Below are positions 1 through 7,935 of a DNA stretch of 64,000 bases, piece after piece (position 1 is the first letter of the stretch; every line of letters begins with the position of its first letter). This DNA is from JADLDB01 sp040755835 (GTDB lineage: Bacteria; Myxococcota; Myxococcia; Myxococcales; Myxococcaceae). The notes beneath the pieces are model-generated. The model was given only the letters and a program-made list of their open reading frames with translations, was not told the DNA's origin and made no database searches. Both the position numbers and the translations under genes were made by a program. The stretch is taken from assembly GCA_040755835.1 (NCBI GenBank), contig JBFMAB010000049.1, forward strand, positions 24,919 to 88,918, read 5' to 3'.

Positions 1-1
1 C

Positions 2-865
2 CTGAGCCGCTCGCTCGCGCGCCAGGGCCAGTACGACCAGGCGCTCGCCGCCGCGAAGAAGGGCCTGGCGCTGACGCCGGACAGCCGCGAGGCGCGCCTG
101 GTGCTGGCGGCGCGCCAGCAGGACGCGGGCAAGCTGAACGACGCGCGAAAGACGCTCGAGCCGCTGGTGTCCGGCGCGAACCCGCCCGCGGAGCCGCTCC
201 TGCAACTCGGCCACGCGTACCTCGCGGCGAATGACTTGAAGGCCGCGGCGCCGCTCTTCCAGGCGGCGGCCGACCGTGCCACCGGCCCGCGCGCCGGCCG
301 CACCAGGGGCCGCGCGCTCCTCGGGCTCGCGCTGGTGGAGGCGAAGCGGGGCCGCGCCGACGCCGCGAAGGCCGCGTTCGCGAAGTCGCTCGAGACGGGC
401 TACCGCTCGCCGGTGCTGGAGCCGGAGCTGGCGGCGCTGGTGAAGGACGTCGACGCGAAGTCCGGCGACGCGGCGGTGACGGCCGGCGGGCTGTACGTGT
501 CGGTGGCGCCGCTGGAGGCCGCCCCGGCGCTGCCGCCCACCGCGGGCCCACTGGCGGAGCGGGAATTGCGCGACAAGCTGGCGACCTTCGGCGTCGCCTT
601 CGCGCCGGACGGGGAGGACAAGAAGACGGCGGTGGGCGTCATCAGGGCGAAGGGCCTCAAGGGCTACCAGCTGAAGCTGGCGCTCGCGCCGGGCGCGAAC
701 GAGAAGGCGCTCGAGGTGAACCTGCTGGTGATGAGCTACCCGGAGCAGGCGCTCAAGGGGAACTGGTCGGTGAAGGCCTCGGGCGGCAAGCCGGAGAAGC
801 TCATCCACGCGATGGTGTGGCGCGTGGTAGACGACGCCGCCGGCGACCTCGACTGGAAGAACTAA
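2..865 (+). CDS. TPR-like protein, 5' end cut off by the window
   Basis: The frame is open from base 2 and has no start of its own, so only the last 287 residues are visible. The first half is Ala/Leu-rich paired helices with the spacing of tetratricopeptide repeats, for example LLQLGHAYLAANDLKAAAPL near visible residue 66 and a second similar helix pair after it. Such repeats usually hold other proteins. The last 130 residues form a more beta-like region that I do not recognise. No signal peptide can be judged because the N-terminus is missing. The stop lies 4 bases before the dCMP deaminase start, so the two are probably co-transcribed. The TPR call is from helix pattern only. Confidence 0.75.
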   Translation: MSRSLARQGQYDQALAAAKKGLALTPDSREARLVLAARQQDAGKLNDARKTLEPLVSGANPPAEPLLQLGHAYLAANDLKAAAPLFQAAADRATGPRAGRTRGRALLGLALVEAKRGRADAAKAAFAKSLETGYRSPVLEPELAALVKDVDAKSGDAAVTAGGLYVSVAPLEAAPALPPTAGPLAERELRDKLATFGVAFAPDGEDKKTAVGVIRAKGLKGYQLKLALAPGANEKALEVNLLVMSYPEQALKGNWSVKASGGKPEKLIHAMVWRVVDDAAGDLDWKN

Positions 866-869
866 GGGC

Positions 870-1358
870 ATGAAGGAAAAACACATTCGCGTCCGCATCG
901 AGCAGTGCCTCGCGCTGGCGCAGGCGTCCAACTGCCCGCGGCGGAAGTTCGGCGCCCTGCTGCTCGACCCCGAGCGCAACGTCGTGCTGATGGACGGGTA
1001 CAACGGCGGCCCCCGCGGCGGCGGCGCGCTGTGCGGCGGCGACACCTGCCTGCGCGATGACCTGAAGATTCCGTCGGGCACGCGGCTGGAGATCGGCTGC
1101 CACCACGCCGAGATGAACGTCATCTGCAACTGCGCCGCGTCGGGCGTCGCCACCAAGGGCGCTTGGCTCGTGGTGACGGGCGAGCCGTGCCTGATGTGCG
1201 CGAAGCTGATGCACCACGCCGGCCTCACCCGCATCATCGTGGTGGGCGGCGGCTACGCCGGGGAGAACGGCGTCGAGTACCTGAAGGCCCACGGCATCAC
1301 CGTGCAGACGGTGGAAGGCCCGCGCGACCCGCGCCTCGCCGCCGTCACCGCCGAGTAG
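870..1358 (+). CDS. dCMP/cytidine deaminase family zinc protein
   Basis: 162 residues, the normal size for deoxycytidylate deaminases of the ComEB type. The zinc site is complete: His79-Ala-Glu81 (ligand and catalytic glutamate) followed by the Pro-Cys-x-x-Cys motif at 106-110 (Cys107 and Cys110). The GYNG stretch at 43-46 and the extra Cys/His residues before the HAE motif (Cys55, Cys60, Cys77, His78) match the dCMP branch, which deaminates dCMP to dUMP for thymidylate synthesis. The ATG is 4 bases after the upstream stop. Deaminases of this fold also act on other nucleotides or on RNA, so the exact substrate is inferred. There is no phage context. Confidence 0.85.
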   Translation: MKEKHIRVRIEQCLALAQASNCPRRKFGALLLDPERNVVLMDGYNGGPRGGGALCGGDTCLRDDLKIPSGTRLEIGCHHAEMNVICNCAASGVATKGAWLVVTGEPCLMCAKLMHHAGLTRIIVVGGGYAGENGVEYLKAHGITVQTVEGPRDPRLAAVTAE

Positions 1359-1438
1359 CCGTCGAACCCGTCACGGCCGAACGGTTCTCACCGCGCCGCC
1401 TTGACCGCGAGGCGCGCTTTCTGGTCTCTCCGCGCACC

Positions 1439-2677
1439 ATGCGGCGCCTCGGCTCCATCCTGCTGCTCGGAAGCGCGCTCGCCGCCTGCGGGACGCCCGC
1501 GCCGGTGACGCCCAGCGACGACCCGGCCGACTGGGCCGTCGACACTTCGGTCGCCTGGCAGCCGGTGCTGGGCGAGCCGCGCTTCGTGGTCCCCGCGCGC
1601 AACCTGCCGCCCGAGGCGACGCCGGTGATGGCGTCGAACAACAACGCCGACATCCTCCTGCACGACGGCCGGCTGTACTTCGGCTGGCGCACCTCGCAGA
1701 CGCACTTCGCATCGGCGGACACGCGCATGCACGTGCTGTCGTCGGCGGACCTGGGCGCGAGCTGGATGTACGAGCACACCGAATTCCTCGGCGCCGACCT
1801 GCGCGAGCCGCTCTTCCTGTCGTTGGGCGGCCGGCTGTGGTTTCACTTCTTCGAGGCCGGCGTGGACCGCTTCTCCTTCGAGCCGAAGCGGCAGTGGCGC
1901 GTCGAGCGGCGCGCCGACGGCGCGTGGACCGAGCGCGAACCCTGGGGCCTCGACGGTGAAATCACTTGGACGATGAAGGTGCGGGGCGGCGTCGCGTGGC
2001 GCACGTCGTACCGCGGCAACCACTACGCCTTCGGCCAGCCGCCGGAGACGAAGGTGTACTTCACGCGCTCCACCGACGGCGTCACCTGGCTGCCGGTGGC
2101 CGGCGACGGCGTCGTCTACTCGGGCGGCGTGTCCGAGGTGGCCTTCGAGTTCGCGGCGAACGGAGACCTCTGGGCGGTGACGCGCAACGAGGACGGCGAC
2201 GCGACGGGCTTCGGCTCGCACGTGTGCTTCGCGCCGAGGGACGCGCTGGGCAGCTGGACGTGCAGCGCGCGCTCGGACCCGGAGCGCTACGACTCGCCGA
2301 AGCTGTTCCGCCACGGCGACGAGCTCTTCCTCGTCGCGCGACGCGACGTCGGCGGGCCGTTCGACCAGGGCCGCACGGACCTCTCCTATGCCGACGCGCA
2401 GCTGCAGTACCTGGCCGCGTACTCGGGCCGGGCCAAGCGCACCGCGCTGTACCGAATCGACCAGCAGGCGCGGAAGGTGGTGCACGTCTTCGACTTCCCG
2501 TCGGCGGGCGACACCGCGTTCCCCAGCATCGTCCGCCTCGACGCGCACCGCTTCCTCGTGTCGAACTACACCTCGCCGCTCGACAAGGACCTCGACCGCA
2601 GCTGGTGGAACGCGCAGAACTCCGACGACGGCACGCGGCTGTACCTGGTCGAGCTCCGCTTCGAGCCGAAGCCGTAG
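1439..2677 (+). CDS. Sialidase-like (BNR/Asp-box) lipoprotein
   Basis: The start is the ATG at 1439, because it gives a 16-residue signal ending in the lipobox LAAC with the lipidated Cys17. The open frame extends further upstream, but that part is only a shadow of the deaminase gene. The 412-residue product has two Asp-box motifs of the S-x-D-x-G-x-x-W kind (SSADLGASW at 101-109, STDGVTW at 211-217), the hallmark of beta-propeller sialidases and related proteins. I cannot see the full set of sialidase catalytic arginines, so enzymatic activity is not claimed. It is probably an outer-membrane or periplasmic lipoprotein. It is convergent with the next gene across a hairpin. Confidence 0.75.
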   Translation: MRRLGSILLLGSALAACGTPAPVTPSDDPADWAVDTSVAWQPVLGEPRFVVPARNLPPEATPVMASNNNADILLHDGRLYFGWRTSQTHFASADTRMHVLSSADLGASWMYEHTEFLGADLREPLFLSLGGRLWFHFFEAGVDRFSFEPKRQWRVERRADGAWTEREPWGLDGEITWTMKVRGGVAWRTSYRGNHYAFGQPPETKVYFTRSTDGVTWLPVAGDGVVYSGGVSEVAFEFAANGDLWAVTRNEDGDATGFGSHVCFAPRDALGSWTCSARSDPERYDSPKLFRHGDELFLVARRDVGGPFDQGRTDLSYADAQLQYLAAYSGRAKRTALYRIDQQARKVVHVFDFPSAGDTAFPSIVRLDAHRFLVSNYTSPLDKDLDRSWWNAQNSDDGTRLYLVELRFEPKP

Positions 2678-2712
2678 CCCGCCCGCTGGCGAACCGCGGC
2701 TTCGTCGCGCAT

Positions 2713-2730
2713 GGCCGCGCCGATGCGGCC
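2713..2730. terminator. Hairpin between convergent genes
   Basis: A perfect 6-bp stem (GGCCGC / GCGGCC) with a 6-base loop lies in the 102-base gap between the stops at 2677 (+) and 2780 (-). There is no T-run, so it would be a weak or factor-assisted bidirectional terminator. Confidence 0.35.
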
Positions 2731-2779
2731 GGCGGTCGTCTCGCTCCGCGGTGCGTGGCTCGGCGCGTGCGGCGACTTG

Positions 2780-4000
2780 CTACCGCGCACGCGAGAGGCG
2801 CGCGTCGAGGAAGGCGAGGAGGTCGGCGTGGGTCACCTGGCGTTGGCGGCACGCACGGGCGAGGGCGGTGGAGCCGTCGGCGCCGGCGCGGAAGGCCGCG
2901 AGGGCGGTGGCGATGACGCCGTCCCCGCCGCGCTCGCGCATCAGCTCCACCATCGCGTAGCTCTGCGCGCAGGCGAGGCCGGCGTCACCCGCGGCGTGGA
3001 TGGAGGAGAAGCTGCCATCGAGCGAGCTGAAGGGGATCGAGGTGCGGTTCTTCCGCATGAGCTCCCAGCGGGGCCGCGGCTCGGGCTCGCCGGCGAAGGC
3101 CTGGGCGACGCCCTCGTCGAACCAGCGGGGCGTGCGCGCGCCGAGCGACGTCAACCGCGCGTGGAGGGGCTCGTGTCGCAGCGCCACCGCGTTGACGACG
3201 CCGTCGCCGGCGGCCACCACGCGCAGGGTGCCGTCGGAGAGGCCGCCGGACCACGCGGGGACACAGGACACCGCGAGCAGCTCGGAACGCGACGGGTAGA
3301 TGACGACGGTGAGGCGCGCGCGGCGCGGGCTGCCGGTGAAGGCGGCGGCCGCGTCGAGGTCGCGGTGCACCGTCGAGGCCACGTCCGCGGCCTGCGCCTC
3401 CGAGAGCAGTTCGGGCGGCCACAGCACGGTGACGCCGCCGCGGGTGAGACGGTGGTAGTCGCGCTGCATGTCGCGCTGCAGCTCGAGGCGGGCGCGCAGG
3501 CGCGAAGGGCCGGGCGACGGGTCGGCGGCGAGGTACGTGGACAGCCCGTCGAGGGCTTCGTCCAGCTCGGCGCCGTCGCGGGTCGCTTCGGCGAGCGCGA
3601 AGCCGACGGCGGGAACGTTCGGGAGGAGCGCCCGTGCACGGCGCAGCGCAGCGAGCTGCTCGTCGTGTCGGCCCTGCGCCCGCGCGACCACCGCGAGGGT
3701 CACCTGCGCGGAGGCGTCGTCGGGCGTGGCGATCGCCGCCTGCCGCGCGCGCTCGAGGACGCCGGGCGCCTCGGGCGTGCGCACGGCGTCGCGGAGGAGG
3801 ACCGCGTGCGCGTCCGCACCGACGCCCGCCTCGGCGCGCCGGCGCAGCTCGCCGACGAGGAGCCGGGGGAGCGTGAAGCGGAGGTCGAAGGACTCGACGC
3901 CCGACTCCGGGCAGAAGCCGTCGTCGAAGCGCACGGGAGATGCGGGCAGGGCGGGCGCCAGCGCGGCCGGCTCGCTCGGCGGCGCAGCGGTGGGGCGCAT
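2780..4000 (-). CDS. Gluzincin-type (HEXXH) peptidase-like protein with helical repeats, probably 5'-frameshifted
   Basis: From the first ATG at 4000 the product is 406 residues. HEPLH at 276-280 followed by WFDEGVA at 293-299 is the zinc-site pattern of peptidase-MA-like gluzincins (two His plus a downstream Glu). Residues 70-170 are Ala-rich helices resembling TPRs. The protein has no signal peptide at this start, which is unusual for the family, and a stop lies in frame at 4058-4060. A well-formed signal sequence begins in another frame at 4136 (see next entry), so the real gene probably spans 2780-4136 with one indel between 4000 and 4057. The protein at 60413-61813 has the same zinc-site layout. 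Confidence 0.75.
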   Translation of the reverse strand: MRPTAAPPSEPAALAPALPASPVRFDDGFCPESGVESFDLRFTLPRLLVGELRRRAEAGVGADAHAVLLRDAVRTPEAPGVLERARQAAIATPDDASAQVTLAVVARAQGRHDEQLAALRRARALLPNVPAVGFALAEATRDGAELDEALDGLSTYLAADPSPGPSRLRARLELQRDMQRDYHRLTRGGVTVLWPPELLSEAQAADVASTVHRDLDAAAAFTGSPRRARLTVVIYPSRSELLAVSCVPAWSGGLSDGTLRVVAAGDGVVNAVALRHEPLHARLTSLGARTPRWFDEGVAQAFAGEPEPRPRWELMRKNRTSIPFSSLDGSFSSIHAAGDAGLACAQSYAMVELMRERGGDGVIATALAAFRAGADGSTALARACRQRQVTHADLLAFLDARLSRAR

Positions 4001-4136
4001 GGCGCGCGCGACCGGGAGAGCCGACGCGAGCCGGTGGCGCTTCGGCCGCGGCTCCGGTCATCCGCTGCGCGGCAAGCCGGCCGGCGACGAGGGCCAGCGG
4101 CACGACGGTCAGCCAGGGCTTCACGCGGCTCGCCAC
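4001..4136 (-). other. Signal-peptide-coding segment in a shifted frame upstream of the HEXXH peptidase
   Basis: Reading from the ATG at 4136, the first 26 codons nearly all end in G or C and encode a basic start (MASRVK) followed by the hydrophobic run PWLTVVPLALVAGRLAA, a good secretion signal. After about 40 codons the coding pattern moves to the frame of the downstream peptidase. Joining the two frames needs one inserted base removed: 1357 bases minus 1 is 452 codons. It may be an assembly error or a real mutation. Confidence 0.5.
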
Positions 4137-4196
4137 GACGCCGGTGTCACGCCCGGCGGACCCCAGGTGTACCCGCGTGGCTGCGGCGGAGTCGGC

Positions 4197-5048
4197 TCAG
4201 GCGCGTACGTCGTGCGCGGGCCCGGTCTCCGGAGCGTCGGCGGCCTGCTGCCGGCGCTCGGCCCACAGCGCCCTCGCCGGGTTGAAGAGGTGCGGGCGGG
4301 CGTGGTGCACGCCGTGCGCGTAGATGCCGCAGAACAGCCGATTGCCCCACCAGTAATAACCCGCGTCGAGGTCCACCGGCCGCATGTCCTCAATGGACTT
4401 CGCGGCGCCGCCGTTGTGCGTCGCCCAGTTGAAGTGGATGACGAAGAGGCCGGCCAGCAGGTTCGCCGGCGCGAAGACGAGGAAGAAGAAGCTCGGGCCC
4501 CACACCCGGAACCACACGGCGATCAGCACGACGTTGGTGAGGTAGCTGACCCACGCGCGCTTCTTCTCGGAGGCGCGGTTCTCCGGCGTGTCGCCCCAGG
4601 TGTCGAAGTATTGCTGGAAGAGCTGCTTCTCGACGTTGATGACGGTGCGCCACGCCGTCTCGAAGAATGACGGGAAGTTCGGGTGCGGATCCTTCTCGCG
4701 GTCGTCCGAGTACTTGTGGTGCCGCATGTGGATGATGTCCCAGCTCGCGAAGCGCACCACCACGAGCAGCCCCAGCACCTCGCCCACCACGCGGTTGATG
4801 GCGCGCGGCAGGTTCCCGTGGGTGCAGTTGTGGATGAGCAGGTGCGCCCAGACGAGAGCGAAGAAGGCCAGCGGGAACGCGGGAATGAACCACCACGCGG
4901 GGCCACCCACCACGGGGTGAAAGTCGACGATGGTGAAGACGCCCAGCGCGGCGGCACAGGTGAGGAGCCAGAACCCGTCGTACATCAGGTAGAAGCGGCG
5001 GTTCTTCTTGAACTGGTTGATCGGATGCGCGGTCAGCGGGTTCGACAA
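4197..5048 (-). CDS. Membrane fatty acid desaturase family protein
   Basis: I choose the TTG at 5048 as start because a perfect GGAGG lies 5 bases before it; an ATG at 5132 would add 28 residues that do not look like protein. The 283-residue product has three histidine boxes of membrane di-iron desaturases: HNCTH at 73-77, HMRHH at 107-111 and HGVHH at 245-249. Long hydrophobic segments lie at about 22-42, 50-72, 88-104 and 170-205. Enzymes of this family desaturate or hydroxylate acyl chains or carotenoids in the membrane; the substrate cannot be told from sequence. It is transcribed away from a second desaturase gene, 90 bases apart. Confidence 0.85.
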   Translation of the reverse strand: MSNPLTAHPINQFKKNRRFYLMYDGFWLLTCAAALGVFTIVDFHPVVGGPAWWFIPAFPLAFFALVWAHLLIHNCTHGNLPRAINRVVGEVLGLLVVVRFASWDIIHMRHHKYSDDREKDPHPNFPSFFETAWRTVINVEKQLFQQYFDTWGDTPENRASEKKRAWVSYLTNVVLIAVWFRVWGPSFFFLVFAPANLLAGLFVIHFNWATHNGGAAKSIEDMRPVDLDAGYYWWGNRLFCGIYAHGVHHARPHLFNPARALWAERRQQAADAPETGPAHDVRA

Positions 5049-5137
5049 CGGGACCTCCAGGGCCAACGGCGGACGCGCCTCATAGCGGCCGGCCCCGTGC
5101 GCTGTCCATGGGCCCTGGTGTATGAGGCGCACCTCGT

Positions 5138-6028
5138 ATGCGGCTCAAGCGCCTGGCGGACCTGCGTCAGTTGCTCATCGTTGGAGTGTACCTGTCGCTG
5201 CTGACGGCGATGGTGTTCGTCCCGGCCTGCCGGAACGTGGTCGTGCTGGCGGCGGCCTGCATGTTCAGCTTCTTCGCGCAGACGGTGACGCACAACGTGA
5301 TGCACGCGGGGCCCTTCGAGGCGCGCTGGGCGAACCGGGGCTTTCGCTTCATCTTGAGCTTCTGCGGGCTGTTCCCGGTGTCGTCGGTGATTCCGTCGCA
5401 CAACCTGGTGCACCACCACTTCGACGACGACGGGCAGCCCGACTGGGCGTCGCCGTCGCACGCGCGCTTCCGGTGGAACCTGCTCAACCTGCTGCACTTC
5501 CCGAACATCATCGGCCCCATCACCTTCGCGGGCGTCAACCGCTGGGCGCGGGTGGCGGGCCGCGCGGACTACCGGCGGGCGTCGGCGCAGGAGTCCGTCT
5601 TCGCCTTCGGCCTCACCGGCGCGCTCCTGCTGTGGGACTTCTGGACCGTGCTGTTCTTCGTGGTGGTGCCGCAGCTGTGGGGCGCGCGCTGGTTCCTGCG
5701 CGTCAACCTCATCCAGCACGACGGCTGCGACACCGGCTCCGAGTGGAACCACTCGCGGAACTTCACCGGCCGGCTGCTCAACTGGGTGTCGGTGAACGCC
5801 GGCTACCACACGGTGCACCACAACCGCGCCGGCCTGCACTGGACCGAGCTGCCGCAGGCGCACGCGCGCGACGTGGCGGGGAGAATCGACCCGCGCCTCG
5901 TGGAGAGGAGCCTCCTCTGGTACCTGTTCCGCACGTACGTGCTGCGGCTCTCGCGCGCGCCGCAGCCCGCGCCCGCGGTGGTGGCCGAGGCTCCGCCGCC
6001 AGTCGCCGGGGAGGGTGAACCATGCTGA
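5138..6028 (+). CDS. Membrane fatty acid desaturase family protein
   Basis: 296 residues with di-iron histidine boxes HNVMH (52-56), HNLVHHH (88-94) and HTVHH (224-228), and hydrophobic segments at about 10-30, 33-50, 70-86 and 155-185. It is only distantly similar to the neighbouring divergent desaturase, so the pair is not a recent duplication. The last 20 residues are Pro/Ala-rich. The stop overlaps the start of the next gene (ATG at 6022), so translation is coupled. The shared gap 5049-5137 must hold both promoters. Likely lipid or pigment modification; the substrate is unknown. Confidence 0.85.
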   Translation: MRLKRLADLRQLLIVGVYLSLLTAMVFVPACRNVVVLAAACMFSFFAQTVTHNVMHAGPFEARWANRGFRFILSFCGLFPVSSVIPSHNLVHHHFDDDGQPDWASPSHARFRWNLLNLLHFPNIIGPITFAGVNRWARVAGRADYRRASAQESVFAFGLTGALLLWDFWTVLFFVVVPQLWGARWFLRVNLIQHDGCDTGSEWNHSRNFTGRLLNWVSVNAGYHTVHHNRAGLHWTELPQAHARDVAGRIDPRLVERSLLWYLFRTYVLRLSRAPQPAPAVVAEAPPPVAGEGEPC

Positions 6029-6783
6029 CACCGGAGCTGATGGGCTCGGCGCTGCTGGCGCTCAGCTGGCTGACGGCGCTCCTCATCGCGCTCGACGCGC
6101 TCATCGACGCGCGGGCGCTGCTCGCGAGGCTTCGCGCGTGGCGCACGACGCTCGTCGCCGGCACGGTCGAGGCTGACGAGCTCGCGGTGCACGAAGTCGA
6201 GCAGCGCGTGCGCCTCTTCGACGGCCGGGTGCCGACGCTGGGCTTCTTCGACCGCGCGCACGTGAGCCGGCTGCGGGGCGGCGCGGTGCGGGTGGGGGAC
6301 GAGGTGCTCGAGGTGACGGCCGGTCCCGACGCCGAGGTGTGGACGCAGGAGGCCGCCAGGCACGCCGCCGCGGGCTGCCCCGACGCCGCGGCCTTCGATG
6401 CGCTCGCCGCCCAGGCGAAGGGCGCGGCCGGCGCGTTGCGCACCGTGCACACGCGCATCACGCGCGGCGCCACCGTGTGGCTCGCGGGCACGCGCGACGG
6501 CCAGGCGTTCCGTGCGACCCTGGCGTCCGACGTCGACCCACGCCGCTGGGCGCGCGCGAAGCTGTGGCTTTTGTTGGGCCTCGTCGTCCTCGACGTGGCG
6601 TGGGTCGCTCTGGGCACCGCGCTGGCGCTGTGGCCGCCCGTCTTCGGGCTGGTGAGCAAGGCCGGCGCGGTGGTGCTGGTGGGGCACTTCCTCGGCCTCA
6701 CGCCCATCGCCATGGCGCTGCGCGAGAAGGTGCGCCCGCCGGCGACCGCGTTCCTGCGCGGCGAGTGGCAGCGCGCCGTCTGA
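6022..6783 (+). CDS. Uncharacterised membrane protein coupled to the desaturase
   Basis: 253 residues. One hydrophobic segment near the N-terminus (about 8-30), a soluble beta-rich middle (about 40-165), then two hydrophobic segments at about 176-202 and 210-236. The start overlaps the desaturase stop by 7 bases, so the two proteins are probably made together and may act on the same membrane process. I do not recognise the family. The topology suggests a soluble domain held at the membrane by flanking helices. Confidence 0.75.
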   Translation: MLTPELMGSALLALSWLTALLIALDALIDARALLARLRAWRTTLVAGTVEADELAVHEVEQRVRLFDGRVPTLGFFDRAHVSRLRGGAVRVGDEVLEVTAGPDAEVWTQEAARHAAAGCPDAAAFDALAAQAKGAAGALRTVHTRITRGATVWLAGTRDGQAFRATLASDVDPRRWARAKLWLLLGLVVLDVAWVALGTALALWPPVFGLVSKAGAVVLVGHFLGLTPIAMALREKVRPPATAFLRGEWQRAV

Positions 6784-6977
6784 CCGGCCGGCCCTTCAGC
6801 GCCCGGAGCGGACGACCTTCCAGCGAGACGGGCGGCCGCGTCTGCGGGTCGGGCGGGGCGTCGTCCTCGAAGTTCTCCACCTTCAGGGCGGCGCGGAAAG
6901 AGGCGAAGGTGATGCCGCCCCGGGTGAGGACAGCGAAGGCTGCGACGGCGGTGACGGCGAGCGTCGCGGAGGTGGCG

Positions 6978-7787
6978 TCAGCTCTCGCGGTAGAAGCGCT
7001 CCGCCGCCTGGCCGCGTGCCGGGTTGATGTACGCGGGCCGCTCGAAGTAGCGGCAGAACGCCATGCCAGCGTCGTACGGGCTGCTGGTCGCGCGCAGCTT
7101 GCCCAGCGCGTAGCTCTCGCTGTGGTTCAGCTCGTACCAGAGGTACTCCAGCTGGCCCTCGAAGGAGGTGGGCGAGTAGCCGTGCGCCGCCGTCCACTGC
7201 TTCATCGCGGCGCCGCGGCCGTTGTGCCACTGCGCGATGCCAAAGGACGTGCCGCCGTCGCCGACCGCGCTGGGGTTGAAGCCCGACTCGTACAGGAGGT
7301 TGCCGGCGATGCCCGCGGCCTGCGCGCGCGTCAGGCCCTTGGACATGAAGAAGGCGATCGTCTGCTGCGCGTTGCCCTTCACGCCCGGGCGGTTCTCGAT
7401 GCCCGAGACGCTGCCGCCCGGCGACGGGGCAGGCGCGGGGGTGGGCGCCGGCGTGCCGTTGCGGCCGGGGATGGTGAGGACCTGCCCGACGCGGATGAGG
7501 TTGGGGTTGGCGATGTGGTTCGCCCGGGCGATGGAGAGGTAGCTGACGCCGAAGCGCGCGCCGATGGCCGACAGGGTGTCGCCGGGCCGCACCGTGTAGC
7601 GGGCGCCGCTCGCGCCGGGCGCCGGCTGGAAGCTGTCCGACGCGCCGGGGATGTTGAGCGAGTGGCCGGCGTAGATGACGTTGGGGTTGTGGATCTGCGG
7701 GTTCGCTCGCATCAGCGCGGCGACCGTCGTGTGGTACCGCGACGCGATGCCCGACAGCGTGTCCCCTGGTCGAATCCGGTACGACAT
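6978..7787 (-). CDS. LysM protein with phage-tail-lysozyme-type domain
   Basis: 269 residues. Two LysM peptidoglycan-binding repeats come first (about 2-48 and 63-108; each starts with a Y-x-[IV]-x-PGDTL pattern and ends in a LxIPG). A Pro/Ala linker follows, then a domain at about 130-269 resembling the phage tail lysozyme family: QTIAFFMSKGLTRAQAAGIA, a GNLLYESGFNP stretch with the likely catalytic Glu, and FGIAQWHNGRG. There is no signal peptide, as in phage or contact-dependent enzymes. No other phage genes are nearby. Likely a murein hydrolase; the route out of the cell is unclear. Confidence 0.8.
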   Translation of the reverse strand: MSYRIRPGDTLSGIASRYHTTVAALMRANPQIHNPNVIYAGHSLNIPGASDSFQPAPGASGARYTVRPGDTLSAIGARFGVSYLSIARANHIANPNLIRVGQVLTIPGRNGTPAPTPAPAPSPGGSVSGIENRPGVKGNAQQTIAFFMSKGLTRAQAAGIAGNLLYESGFNPSAVGDGGTSFGIAQWHNGRGAAMKQWTAAHGYSPTSFEGQLEYLWYELNHSESYALGKLRATSSPYDAGMAFCRYFERPAYINPARGQAAERFYRES

Positions 7788-7912
7788 TCCGCGCCTCCGG
7801 TGTTCCCCTTTGCTGCAGCGGGCCAGGCCCGCACTGTCATTGTCCCGGACAGGAGGCCGTCGTCTTCTCGGCGAACCGCCAAGCGCGTTTGCAGAATCGG
7901 GGGGAATTTCGG

Positions 7913-7925
7913 CGGGAATTTCCCG
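7913..7925. repeat. 13-bp palindrome downstream of the thiolase gene
   Basis: CGGGAATTTCCCG has perfect 6-base arms around one central T, 11 bases beyond the thiolase stop. A second GGGAATT copy lies just beside it at 7902-7908. The palindrome could be a terminator stem for the thiolase operon or an operator for the lysozyme gene downstream. Confidence 0.35.
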
Positions 7926-7935
7926 GGGCGAGGCC

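Noticed and set aside
6978..7787. A prophage signalled by the phage-tail lysozyme domain.
   Set aside because: No other phage genes (capsid, terminase, integrase, tail) are present on either side.
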